Below are positions 1 to 13,245 of a DNA stretch of 14,613 bases, one piece after another. The notes beneath the pieces were generated by a model, which worked only from the letters and a program-made list of their open reading frames with translations, made no database searches and was not told where the DNA came from. Source of the DNA: Desulfobacterales bacterium. GTDB lineage: Bacteria; Desulfobacterota; Desulfobacteria; Desulfobacterales; ETH-SRB1. The stretch is taken from positions 1 through 14,613 of the forward strand of contig DAOVDN010000002.1 in the NCBI GenBank assembly GCA_030669465.1, in the 5' to 3' direction. Positions within the stretch are counted from its first letter, which is position 1. Each line of letters begins with the position of its first letter. The position numbers and the translations under genes were made by a program.

Positions 1-1
1 T

Positions 2-1015
<1,014 letters not shown>

Positions 1016-1021
1016 GGAAAA

Positions 1022-6417
<5,396 letters not shown>

Positions 6418-6489
6418 TCAAAATTGTTGGGCATGGTTCTAACTTTGGCCACCATCCTATGTTAAAGTCAATTAATGCTTACAAAACAA

Positions 6490-6524
6490 AAAATTGATGA
6501 TTGATGATTGATGATTGTCGATTT
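6490..6524. repeat. ATTGATG array, left arm
   Basis: Four near-perfect copies of a 7-base unit (attgatg) end in attgtcgat. It forms an imperfect inverted pair with 6573-6609, which on the opposite strand has the same units in a shuffled order, so a long hairpin is possible. It is related to the sequence at 12075-12128. Confidence 0.75.
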
Positions 6525-6572
6525 GTGGAATTGCTTCGCTCTGTCTTTTTGTTATAAAATTAATAGAATACC

Positions 6573-6609
6573 TTCAATCATCAATCATCAATCGACAATC
6601 ATCAATTTT
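6573..6609. repeat. ATTGATG array, right arm (inverted)
   Basis: On the minus strand this reads attgatgattgtcgattg followed by further attgatg units, then gaaggtattctat. It is inverted relative to 6490-6524, with about 48 bases between them. The same ending (attgaaggtatt plus t-rich bases) recurs on the plus strand near 12113-12126, which marks a dispersed element and not chance low complexity. Confidence 0.75.
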
Positions 6610-6680
6610 GACCATGATAGGCATAGTTCACAAACAGCACGCACAATGCCAGTCACGGACAAACAAGTTTGTTCATGCCA

Positions 6681-6715
6681 CCAATCATCCAATCATCCAA
6701 TCATCCAATCACCCA
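6681..6715. repeat. CCAATCAT tandem repeat
   Basis: An 8-base unit (ccaatcat) is repeated four times head to tail, the last copy with one change, just after the stop of the lolA-like gene. It has no spacers, so it is a microsatellite-like array and not CRISPR. A role is not evident. Confidence 0.8.
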
Positions 6716-6725
6716 AGCAGCTCAT

Positions 6726-7673
6726 CTACTCATATATCTTCTTGAAATCCTCAATGGTTTTCCGGACTTCGCCAAGCCCATCTGATTCATGTCGATCCGG
6801 CAGAATAGGAGCAGCCGGCGGATAGATCGATTTAAGATGGTCTATATCGAAAAGATTCTCAGAAAAAGAAGGATTCACCTTAATGTTATCAACATTAATT
6901 TCGCGCATTAAAATGTTATTCTGATAAAACTCGATACGCATCGGATACCATGTCTTCCCAACCCGCTGCCATTCAAGATACCGGACTTCCGGGAAATCTT
7001 TATGGCTTTCACCGGCTTTGCCATCGATTATCCAGCGAAAAGGTAGAAACGTATCTTTATCTATCCATACCTGAGGAACCGATTCGTCCGGGTATTGAGC
7101 GCCCAGTACATACGCTATTTTGCCCTGAAAACGTCCCAGGCTTGAAACCGATATGTCCACTCCAAGAAGCAAAAGCCTCTTTTGGAGCAATATTCGGCAG
7201 CGGTAAAGAAGAATATCCTTGTACCGGTCAAACCATCTTTCAAACTTATCCCTTTCTTGCTCAGGCAAAGCGTGCAGTCCTGCCCGCCATCGCAAGCCAC
7301 ACTCGCCGCTCTTCATCCTTTCGTTTGCTCGCTCAGGCGAAGCGGGCGGGCTGGACGCAACCTCTCCGTCAATTACTGTTAGCGTCACACCTGATGAGAC
7401 AACATAAATCCTTTGAGCATTTTCAGACTGAATGTCGGAGCGGAACTTTTCCGGAAAAGCATACCTTAAAGTTTCGCTTAGCTTAACTACACCACTTTGC
7501 AGGCTGTTATCATGAAGTATCAACTTCTGGAGAACCAGAAGCCTTTTTGCTCCTCCGAGTTTTTTTGTCATTAATTCCAGCAGATGTGGTCCCTGCAGCA
7601 CATAGGCGTCTGAATGCGAATAAAAACACGTAAAAGCCACAAGGCTTAGAAAAATGAGTATAGATTTTTTCAC
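6726..7673 (-). CDS. Secreted LolA-fold-like protein with an apparent repeat insertion
   Basis: This is a 315-aa protein starting at GTG, with GAGG in the 12-bp gap after the eno stop, so it is probably translated from the eno transcript. Residues 1-23 form a classical signal peptide (MKKSILIFLSLVAFTCFYSHSDA, split here as basic MKK, a hydrophobic core and a small-residue cleavage site ending SDA); no lipobox Cys follows. The body has features of the LolA/LolB lipoprotein-carrier fold: a helical start, YAFPEKFRSD strands (71-80), VWIDKDTFLPFRW (202-214) and an ending near LFDID (274-278). I infer an outer-membrane or periplasmic lipid/lipoprotein-binding role; no specific family name is recognised. 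Residues about 106-142 are rich in Pro, Arg, Glu and Gly, unlike the flanks, and are encoded by a GC-rich repeat also seen at 12132-12189. The second half resumes cleanly with the expected strands. Confidence 0.72.
   Translation of the reverse strand: MKKSILIFLSLVAFTCFYSHSDAYVLQGPHLLELMTKKLGGAKRLLVLQKLILHDNSLQSGVVKLSETLRYAFPEKFRSDIQSENAQRIYVVSSGVTLTVIDGEVASSPPASPERANERMKSGECGLRWRAGLHALPEQERDKFERWFDRYKDILLYRCRILLQKRLLLLGVDISVSSLGRFQGKIAYVLGAQYPDESVPQVWIDKDTFLPFRWIIDGKAGESHKDFPEVRYLEWQRVGKTWYPMRIEFYQNNILMREINVDNIKVNPSFSENLFDIDHLKSIYPPAAPILPDRHESDGLGEVRKTIEDFKKIYE
7248..7358 (-). repeat. GC-rich dispersed repeat inserted in frame in the lolA-like gene
   Basis: The segment contains two copies of a gctcaggc(a/g)aagcg core (7259-7272 and 7331-7344) and cctgcccgccatcgc (7280-7294). 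The same modules occur, inverted, between LOG and nadK: cgcctgagc twice and gcgatggcggacagg at 12132-12189. It is open in the gene's frame and adds about 37 residues. The exact edges are judged by eye from the change in composition. Confidence 0.6.
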
Positions 7674-7685
7674 TCGACCTCGAAT

Positions 7686-9134
<1,449 letters not shown>

Positions 9135-9191
9135 GTTATTCTGTCGTATTCACAAGTAACGATTAGCTTTTTTTTATCCTGTATCCTGCAA

Positions 9192-9240
9192 CTTGACAAA
9201 TTAATAAGAACTGTTACTCTCCTTATGTTCTTATGTCAAG
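9192..9240 (+). promoter_or_regulatory. Bulged inverted repeat overlapping a TTGACA box upstream of the winged-helix gene
   Basis: The arms are CTTGACA + TAAGAAC (9192-9198 and 9205-9211, separated by aattaa) and GTTCTTA + TGTCAAG (9227-9240), giving 14 paired positions with one six-base bulge. TTGACA at 9193-9198 is a perfect -35, with a weak -10 (TACTCT, 9215-9220) at 16-bp spacing. It could be an operator or an untranslated hairpin. No T-run follows, so it is not a terminator. Confidence 0.4.
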
Positions 9241-9324
9241 AATGGGACTTGTTAAGATAAGACATTTTTACTTTTTTGATTCGTTTCTCAAAGGTCTCGT
9301 CTCATGATCTGCTGAGGGATTATT

Positions 9325-9738
9325 ATGCAAAACATAGACTTTTATTCCAGTGCCCATCTTATAGTCGCGGCAATAAGGGTTCTTGAACGCCGGAATAGTA
9401 CACTGCCATCTATTGATGAGGTTTGTCGGACAATATCATTTTCTTTGGAACGGGGCAATCTTATATGCAAAAAACTTAACGAAATGGGGATAATAGAAGT
9501 GATTGAAGGAGCCTACGGAACCAGACTTTTTATCAAGAACCATTTAGCAATAGAAGAAATTCCAAGGAATACAAAGGGGAGTGATCTCGAAAAAGAGCTT
9601 AAGAAATTCCAAAATACGAGAAAAAATCATGCGAAGAAAATAGAGTCTTTTCAAACCAAGCAGGCAGAAAAGCAAAAGAAGCTTTTTGCTGAGCTGGAAA
9701 AGAGATTGAAAGATAGTTTGGATAAGAAGGGAAAGTAG
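9325..9738 (+). CDS. Small winged-helix protein with a coiled-coil tail
   Basis: I do not recognise a named family for this 137-aa protein. Residues about 5-75 read like a winged helix-turn-helix: a first helix (SAHLIVAAIRVLERR), a short turn with PSIDEVCRTI, a recognition-like helix (ERGNLICKKLNEMG) and a wing (IIEVIEGAYGTRLFI). Residues about 88-137 are nearly all Lys, Glu, Gln and Leu with heptad-like spacing, suggesting a charged coiled coil. There is no signal peptide. ATG follows GAGGG (9314-9318) at six bases. It ends six bases before mpl, so the two form a tight pair; it may control mpl or itself through the inverted repeat at 9192-9240, but that is inference. Dimeric DNA-binding protein is the best guess. 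Confidence 0.75.
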   Translation: MQNIDFYSSAHLIVAAIRVLERRNSTLPSIDEVCRTISFSLERGNLICKKLNEMGIIEVIEGAYGTRLFIKNHLAIEEIPRNTKGSDLEKELKKFQNTRKNHAKKIESFQTKQAEKQKKLFAELEKRLKDSLDKKGK

Positions 9739-9744
9739 TTATAA

Positions 9745-11181
9745 GTGGATTTGAACAAAAACATCATTCCTGACAACGCAAAGAAAATACACCTTATTGC
9801 GATATGCGGCACTGGAATGGGAGCTCTTGCCTGCATGCTCAGCGATATGGGTCTTGAAGTAACGGGTTCAGATCATAAAATCTATCCTCCGATGAGCAGT
9901 TTTCTCTCAAAGAGGAACATCAAAATCGCCGATGGTTTTGACGAAAAGAATATTTCATATGGTCCGGATCTTATTGTTGTAGGAAATGCTGTAAGAAGAG
10001 ATAATCCGGAAGTTGTCAAAATGCATAAAATGGGCCTTAATTTCTGCTCCATGCCCCAGGCAATAAACAGATTTGTTGCAGGTGAAAAAAAACCGATTCT
10101 TGTTACCGGTACTCATGGCAAAACAACCACATCTTCTATTTTAGCCTGGATTCTTTATGAAGCGGGCCGTTATGAGGCAAAATTGGATCCTTCCTTTGTT
10201 ATAGGAGGAATCTTAAAAAACTTTAACAGTAACTATCGCCTTGGTAAAGGGGAGTTTGTTATAATTGAAGGTGATGAGTACGACACCGCTTTTTTTGATA
10301 AGAGGTCGAAATTTTTACATTATGATCCTTTCATGGCAGTGCTTACAAGCGTTGAATTCGATCACGCTGATATATTCAAAGATATTGATCATGTAAAAGA
10401 AACCTTTAATACTTTCATATCAGGCATTTCCCAAAATAGCAGACTAATAGCTTATGATGGCGATAAAAATGTTGCCGGACTGATCGGCGACAGGAAATGT
10501 TCTGTTGAAACCTATGGCAGGGATAGAAACTCACCATGGCGCCTTGGCGATGTCTCTATCGACCCGCCATGGACCCTTTTTGAGGTTTTAAAACATGGCA
10601 AGACTTTTGGAATCTTTAAAACAAGGCTTGTGGGAGAACACAACCTCTTAAATACATTGGCAGTAATAGCAATAGCCGATATTTTGATGATACCGACCGA
10701 GGTAATTGCAAAAGCGCTTGAAACATTTCAGGGCATAAAGAGGCGGCAGGAAATACGCGGGCAAAAAAGAGGGATTACGGTTATCGATGATTTCGCTCAC
10801 CATCCTGCTGCCGTAAGAGAGACAATCCGAGCGGTTAAATCTTTTTGGCAGGAGAGACGGCTTATAGCAGTATTTGAGCCAAGGACCAACTCAAGCATGC
10901 GCAAAGTATTCCAGGAGATCTATCCGTTTTCCTTTGATCCGGCGGATCTTATATGTATCCGTAAGCCCCCGCTGCTTGATAAGATACCTGCTGCTGAACG
11001 TTTTTCATCAGAGCAGTTGGTGGATGACCTGAAAGATCGCGGGAAGAATGCCCACTATTTTCCGGATACACTATCCATCATAGATTTTTTGGTCAAAGAG
11101 GCAATGTCCGGCGATCTTATCCTGATCATGTCAAACGGCGGATTTGACAATATTCACGAAAGGTTGCTGAAATCTTTATAA
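9745..11181 (+). CDS. mpl: UDP-N-acetylmuramate:L-Ala-gamma-D-Glu-meso-DAP ligase (murein tripeptide recycling)
   Basis: A Mur-ligase family enzyme that joins recycled L-Ala-gamma-D-Glu-meso-DAP to UDP-MurNAc with ATP, in the cytoplasm. The 478-aa length fits Mpl. The N-terminal Rossmann part has HLIAICGTGMGALACML (16-32), the ATP loop is TGTHGKTTT (121-129), the family-typical IEGDEYDTAFFDKR is at 174-187, and IDDFAHHPAAVRET lies at 347-360, with FEPRTNSS farther on. The GDEYDTAFFD stretch and the start of the protein separate Mpl from MurC. The start is GTG at 9745 with only a weak purine-rich ribosome site, so translation may be coupled to the upstream gene six bases away; TTG at 9751 is an alternative. 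It implies a meso-DAP, Gram-negative type wall. Confidence 0.93.
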   Translation: MDLNKNIIPDNAKKIHLIAICGTGMGALACMLSDMGLEVTGSDHKIYPPMSSFLSKRNIKIADGFDEKNISYGPDLIVVGNAVRRDNPEVVKMHKMGLNFCSMPQAINRFVAGEKKPILVTGTHGKTTTSSILAWILYEAGRYEAKLDPSFVIGGILKNFNSNYRLGKGEFVIIEGDEYDTAFFDKRSKFLHYDPFMAVLTSVEFDHADIFKDIDHVKETFNTFISGISQNSRLIAYDGDKNVAGLIGDRKCSVETYGRDRNSPWRLGDVSIDPPWTLFEVLKHGKTFGIFKTRLVGEHNLLNTLAVIAIADILMIPTEVIAKALETFQGIKRRQEIRGQKRGITVIDDFAHHPAAVRETIRAVKSFWQERRLIAVFEPRTNSSMRKVFQEIYPFSFDPADLICIRKPPLLDKIPAAERFSSEQLVDDLKDRGKNAHYFPDTLSIIDFLVKEAMSGDLILIMSNGGFDNIHERLLKSL

Positions 11182-11199
11182 GAGACCGGGTCTGCATCC

Positions 11200-12054
11200 T
11201 TACATGCGGCCGCCGCTCCATCGTAATTTGGTTTTCAGAACATTAAAATAGTCCTGGTCCGGCATAGTTATCATGTTGACGAAATACAGGCTCTTCCTGA
11301 TAATGATTGTATCTCTTTCGCTTATCTCAAGGCCTACCTGGCCGTCAAAAGTCAGCATGATATCAGAAGACTCTTTCGTAAGCCTGATTTTTATTGATGC
11401 AGAGTCAGGAAGGATTAGCGGCCGGTTTGTCAGGGTAAAAGGGCAGATAGGAGTCATTATAATTGCCGGTACAGCAGGATGGATAATCGGACCGCCGGCA
11501 GAAAGTGAATAAGCTGTTGAACCGGTTGGAGTTGAGATGATAAGACCGTCAGCCCTGTATGTGGTCAGGTAGCGGTCGTTTATATATGTTTCTATATGTG
11601 CAAGCCTGGCAAGAGTACGTTTGTTTATGACTACATCGTTCAGCACTGTTTCACGAACGAGTTCTTTTTCATCCCGGATCACTTTGACCTGAAGGCGCAT
11701 CCTGGGTTCTGTGGTAAACTTATTGTTCAAAACGGTTTCGGCAGTAGAAAAGAGACTCTCTTCTGATATTTCAGCCAGAAAACCGACTTCACCAAGCTTG
11801 ACTCCAATAATCGGGATATTCTGGTCGCCTATCCAGCGAACAGCGTTTAAAAAAGTTCCGTCTCCTCCTAATACAAAAATGCAATACAGGTCCGAGGGCG
11901 CATAGGATTTCCTTTTGCCGGAATGTATGCGACCAGGCCGCGGGCTTTCTTTCCTTACAACGCTTATGCCTTTTGACTGCAGCCACCTTTCAAATTCATC
12001 AGCCTTGCCGGTTGTCTTTTCATCTGGTTTTACTACCAATCCTATCTTTTTCAA
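11200..12054 (-). CDS. nadK: NAD kinase
   Basis: It phosphorylates NAD to NADP using ATP or polyphosphate; cytoplasmic. The 284 aa are typical. GGDGTFLNA with Asp65 (63-71), the VLNDVVI segment with Asn139/Asp140, and the [16 protein letters not shown] block (175-190) are all present; GGDG and the NE/D-type motif hold the NAD and catalytic residues in this family. The start is TTG with GGAG ten bases upstream; no better ATG lies nearby, and the [10 protein letters not shown] beginning is typical. It converges on mpl with 18 bp between the stops. The LOG-family gene lies upstream on the same strand, but 179 bp of repeats separate them, so a shared transcript is uncertain. Confidence 0.96.
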   Translation of the reverse strand: MKKIGLVVKPDEKTTGKADEFERWLQSKGISVVRKESPRPGRIHSGKRKSYAPSDLYCIFVLGGDGTFLNAVRWIGDQNIPIIGVKLGEVGFLAEISEESLFSTAETVLNNKFTTEPRMRLQVKVIRDEKELVRETVLNDVVINKRTLARLAHIETYINDRYLTTYRADGLIISTPTGSTAYSLSAGGPIIHPAVPAIIMTPICPFTLTNRPLILPDSASIKIRLTKESSDIMLTFDGQVGLEISERDTIIIRKSLYFVNMITMPDQDYFNVLKTKLRWSGGRM

Positions 12055-12074
12055 AATAGATTAACTCCTTAGAA

Positions 12075-12128
12075 AAAATTGTCGATTGATGATCGATGAT
12101 TGTCCATTGAAGATTGAAGGTATTTTAT
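12075..12128. repeat. Dispersed ATTGATG-type repeat upstream of nadK
   Basis: It reads attgtcgattgatgatcgat, continues with two further attga units and ends gattgaaggtattttat. The order of blocks (attgtcgattgatga, then attgaaggtatt) matches the minus strand of 6565-6609. It lies just upstream of the nadK ribosome site and so within the nadK leader or promoter region. Confidence 0.65.
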
Positions 12129-12131
12129 CAC

Positions 12132-12189
12132 GCCTGCCTCGCCTGAGCAAGCCTGCCTGCCTCGCCTGAGCTCGCGATGGCGGACAGGT
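12132..12189. repeat. GC-rich repeat with tandem gcctgcctcgcctgagc units
   Basis: Two exact copies of a 17-base unit (gcctgcctcgcctgagc) lie at 12132-12148 and 12155-12171, followed by tcgcgatggcggacagg. The modules are shared with the segment inserted in the lolA-like gene (7248-7358), in the opposite orientation. Confidence 0.7.
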
Positions 12190-12200
12190 CATCGTGTAAT

Positions 12201-12227
12201 TTACCTTAAACTTATTGAGAAGTTACT
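12201..12227. repeat. Single arm of the eno-upstream inverted-repeat element
   Basis: ttaccttaaacttattgaga followed by agttact resembles the right arm of the element upstream of eno (9109-9134), sharing TTATTGAGAAG(A/T)TACT. No matching inverted arm is seen nearby, so it is probably a remnant or partial copy. It ends six bases after the LOG stop. Confidence 0.5.
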
Positions 12228-12233
12228 TGCCGG

Positions 12234-12884
12234 TCAGATAATCACCACTTTTTTTACAGCATTTACAATCTCTTCAGGCTCATCCATGACCTGCAAGATA
12301 TCAATATCCCCAGGTGATATCCGTTTTTCGGTGAGCAAGCGTGATTTGATCCACTTTATAAGTCCGGACCAGTAATCAGAACCTACCAGGATTACAGGAA
12401 ATGGTTTTATACGGTGGGTTTGAATAAGTGTAATTGCCTCAAAAAATTCATCCAGTGTGCCAAAACCGCCCGGCATTATAATATAGGCGGTGGCATATTT
12501 AACGAACATTACTTTACGTATGAAGAAGTATTTAAAATTGAGCTTGATATTGGAGTATTGATTCGGTTTTTGCTCAAACGGAAGGGCAATATTCAGCCCG
12601 ATAGAAGTTCCTCCTGCCTTTGAGGCGCCTTTGTTGGCCGCTTCCATGACGCCCTCGCCACCACCGGTTATTACAGCGAAATTGTTTTTTGCAAAAATAG
12701 CAGCTATTTCTTCAGTTTTTTTATAAATCGGATCATCGGGTTTAATTCTGGATGACCCGAAGATGCTGACAGCAGGTCCTACGTCATAAAGGACTTCAAT
12801 CCCTTCAACGAATTCTCCCATAATTTTGAACACACGCCACGCTTCGCCCGCCTTAAAGTCGTTAATAAGAAATTGTTTTTCCAT
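12234..12884 (-). CDS. LOG-family (TIGR00730) nucleotide 5'-monophosphate phosphoribohydrolase-like protein
   Basis: This is a 216-aa Rossmann-fold protein of the LOG family, whose characterised members cleave nucleoside 5'-monophosphates (cytokinin ribotides in plants, purine or pyrimidine nucleotides in bacteria). The diagnostic PGGFGTLDE is at 138-146, with Arg123-Lys124 ahead of it; ITGGGEGVMEAANKGA (72-87) and SIFGSSR (40-46) form the nucleotide site. The N-terminal AWRVFKIMGEFVEG segment is common in bacterial members and supports the ATG at 12884, although no clear ribosome site precedes it (a T- and A-rich tract instead). The acgcaaag repeat begins 15 bases upstream. The cellular substrate cannot be told from sequence. 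Confidence 0.88.
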   Translation of the reverse strand: MEKQFLINDFKAGEAWRVFKIMGEFVEGIEVLYDVGPAVSIFGSSRIKPDDPIYKKTEEIAAIFAKNNFAVITGGGEGVMEAANKGASKAGGTSIGLNIALPFEQKPNQYSNIKLNFKYFFIRKVMFVKYATAYIIMPGGFGTLDEFFEAITLIQTHRIKPFPVILVGSDYWSGLIKWIKSRLLTEKRISPGDIDILQVMDEPEEIVNAVKKVVII

Positions 12885-12898
12885 TTTTTAAAAAAGTA

Positions 12899-12926
12899 TC
12901 TCACGCAAAGACGCAAAGACGCAAAG
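12899..12926. repeat. acgcaaag triple repeat (dispersed palindrome half)
   Basis: tctcacgcaaagacgcaaag plus a third acgcaaag unit gives three exact 8-base copies (12903-12926). About 25 bases on, cttcgcgagtttgggcgagg looks like a decayed complementary arm. Elements of this form, encoding LTQRRKDAK in one frame, are common in sulfate-reducer genomes as I recall them. It separates the selenoprotein operon from the LOG gene. Confidence 0.65.
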
Positions 12927-12970
12927 TTTTTCTTAATTTTCTTCGCGAGTTTGGGCGAGGTTCTTAGAAT

Positions 12971-12996
12971 AAAGTGTAAACCGGCATACAGCCGGT
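12971..12996 (-). terminator. Weak intrinsic terminator after the selenoprotein gene
   Basis: On the minus strand ACCGGC-TGTAT-GCCGGT forms a six-base-pair GC-rich stem with a five-base loop, followed by TTTACACTTT. The T-run is interrupted, so efficiency is doubtful. Its place right after the last open codons of the operon fits a terminator. Confidence 0.5.
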
Positions 12997-13010
12997 ATGA
13001 TCTATACGCC

Positions 13011-13229
13011 TCACCATCTTCCATTAAATCCTATGATGACCCTGCCTTGGTGCACAATCACCGGGACATTGCGCCTTCCATCAGAATATTTCATCATGGT
13101 ATTAAGACCTTCGGTATCAGACAGTACATTGATATATTCCACATCTTCACCGTTTTTTACAAAAGCTTCACGAGCCGCAGTTGTAAAAGGTCAAGTATCT
13201 TTCCCAAAGATCAAAACTTTCTCCGCCAC
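13011..13229 (-). CDS. UXX-star-type glutaredoxin-like selenoprotein (UGA at codon 13 read as selenocysteine)
   Basis: This small redox protein of 72 residues is not found by standard ORF calling because codon 13 is TGA (13191-13193). Read as Sec it gives VAEKVLIFGKDT-U-PFTTAAREAF (GTG start, so Met first). Glutaredoxin-fold parts follow in order: strand KVLIFGK (4-10), redox motif U-P-F-T (13-16) at the start of a helix, strand VEYINV (30-35), helix, and RNVPVIV with the cis-proline-type Val55-Pro56, then GRVIIGF (62-68). The Shine-Dalgarno AAGGAGGG (13238-13245) is near perfect, eight bases before GTG, and overlaps the stop of the glycosyltransferase gene. A SECIS-like hairpin follows the UGA. 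I recall the UXX-star selenoprotein families of anaerobes as the match. It is likely cytoplasmic, a thiol/selenol oxidoreductase with unknown partner. The end is taken as TGA 13011, but see the second UGA. A pseudogene is less likely given the conserved motifs. Confidence 0.85.
13155..13188 (-). promoter_or_regulatory. Candidate bacterial SECIS hairpin
   Basis: Two bases after the UGA, UUUUACAA (13188-13181) pairs with UUGUAAAA (13162-13155), all eight positions. An internal loop follows (CUGC on one side, U on the other), then GGCU/AGCU (13176-13173 with 13167-13164) closing a CGUGA loop that contains G-U. The apical loop starts 18 bases after the UGA, in the range known for SelB-binding bacterial SECIS elements. 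It was found by eye, with no energy calculation. Confidence 0.7.
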
Positions 13230-13237
13230 GGTTTTAT

Positions 13238-13245
13238 CCCTCCTT
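13238..13245 (-). promoter_or_regulatory. Strong ribosome binding site of the selenoprotein gene
   Basis: AAGGAGGG on the minus strand sits eight bases before the GTG at 13229 and partly overlaps the TAA stop of the upstream gene. Such a strong site directs initiation to a frame that ends after 12 codons unless UGA is decoded, which supports the gene. Confidence 0.8.

Noticed and set aside
1016..1021. glmS ribozyme or riboswitch ahead of the GlmS-like gene
   Set aside because: Only six bases separate it from kdnB, leaving no space for a structured leader, and nothing ribozyme-like is seen in the preceding coding sequence.
6490..6715. CRISPR array
   Set aside because: The units are 7-8 bases and contiguous, with no unique spacers of regular length and no cas genes nearby.
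6508..6825. Plus-strand frames between pyrG and the lolA-like gene as small proteins
   Set aside because: They consist mostly of repeat-encoded Ser/Ile/His runs and extend into the lolA-like gene antisense; no ribosome site or domain is present.
9192..9240. Intrinsic terminator for a plus-strand transcript
   Set aside because: The stem is AT-rich with a bulge and no T-run follows; no plus-strand gene ends upstream of it.
13191..13193. UGA as a nonsense mutation making a pseudogene
   Set aside because: The codon falls exactly at the redox-active Cys position of a CXXC/UXXT-type motif, the frame is otherwise intact, and a SECIS-like hairpin follows; decay would not be expected to hit that one position.
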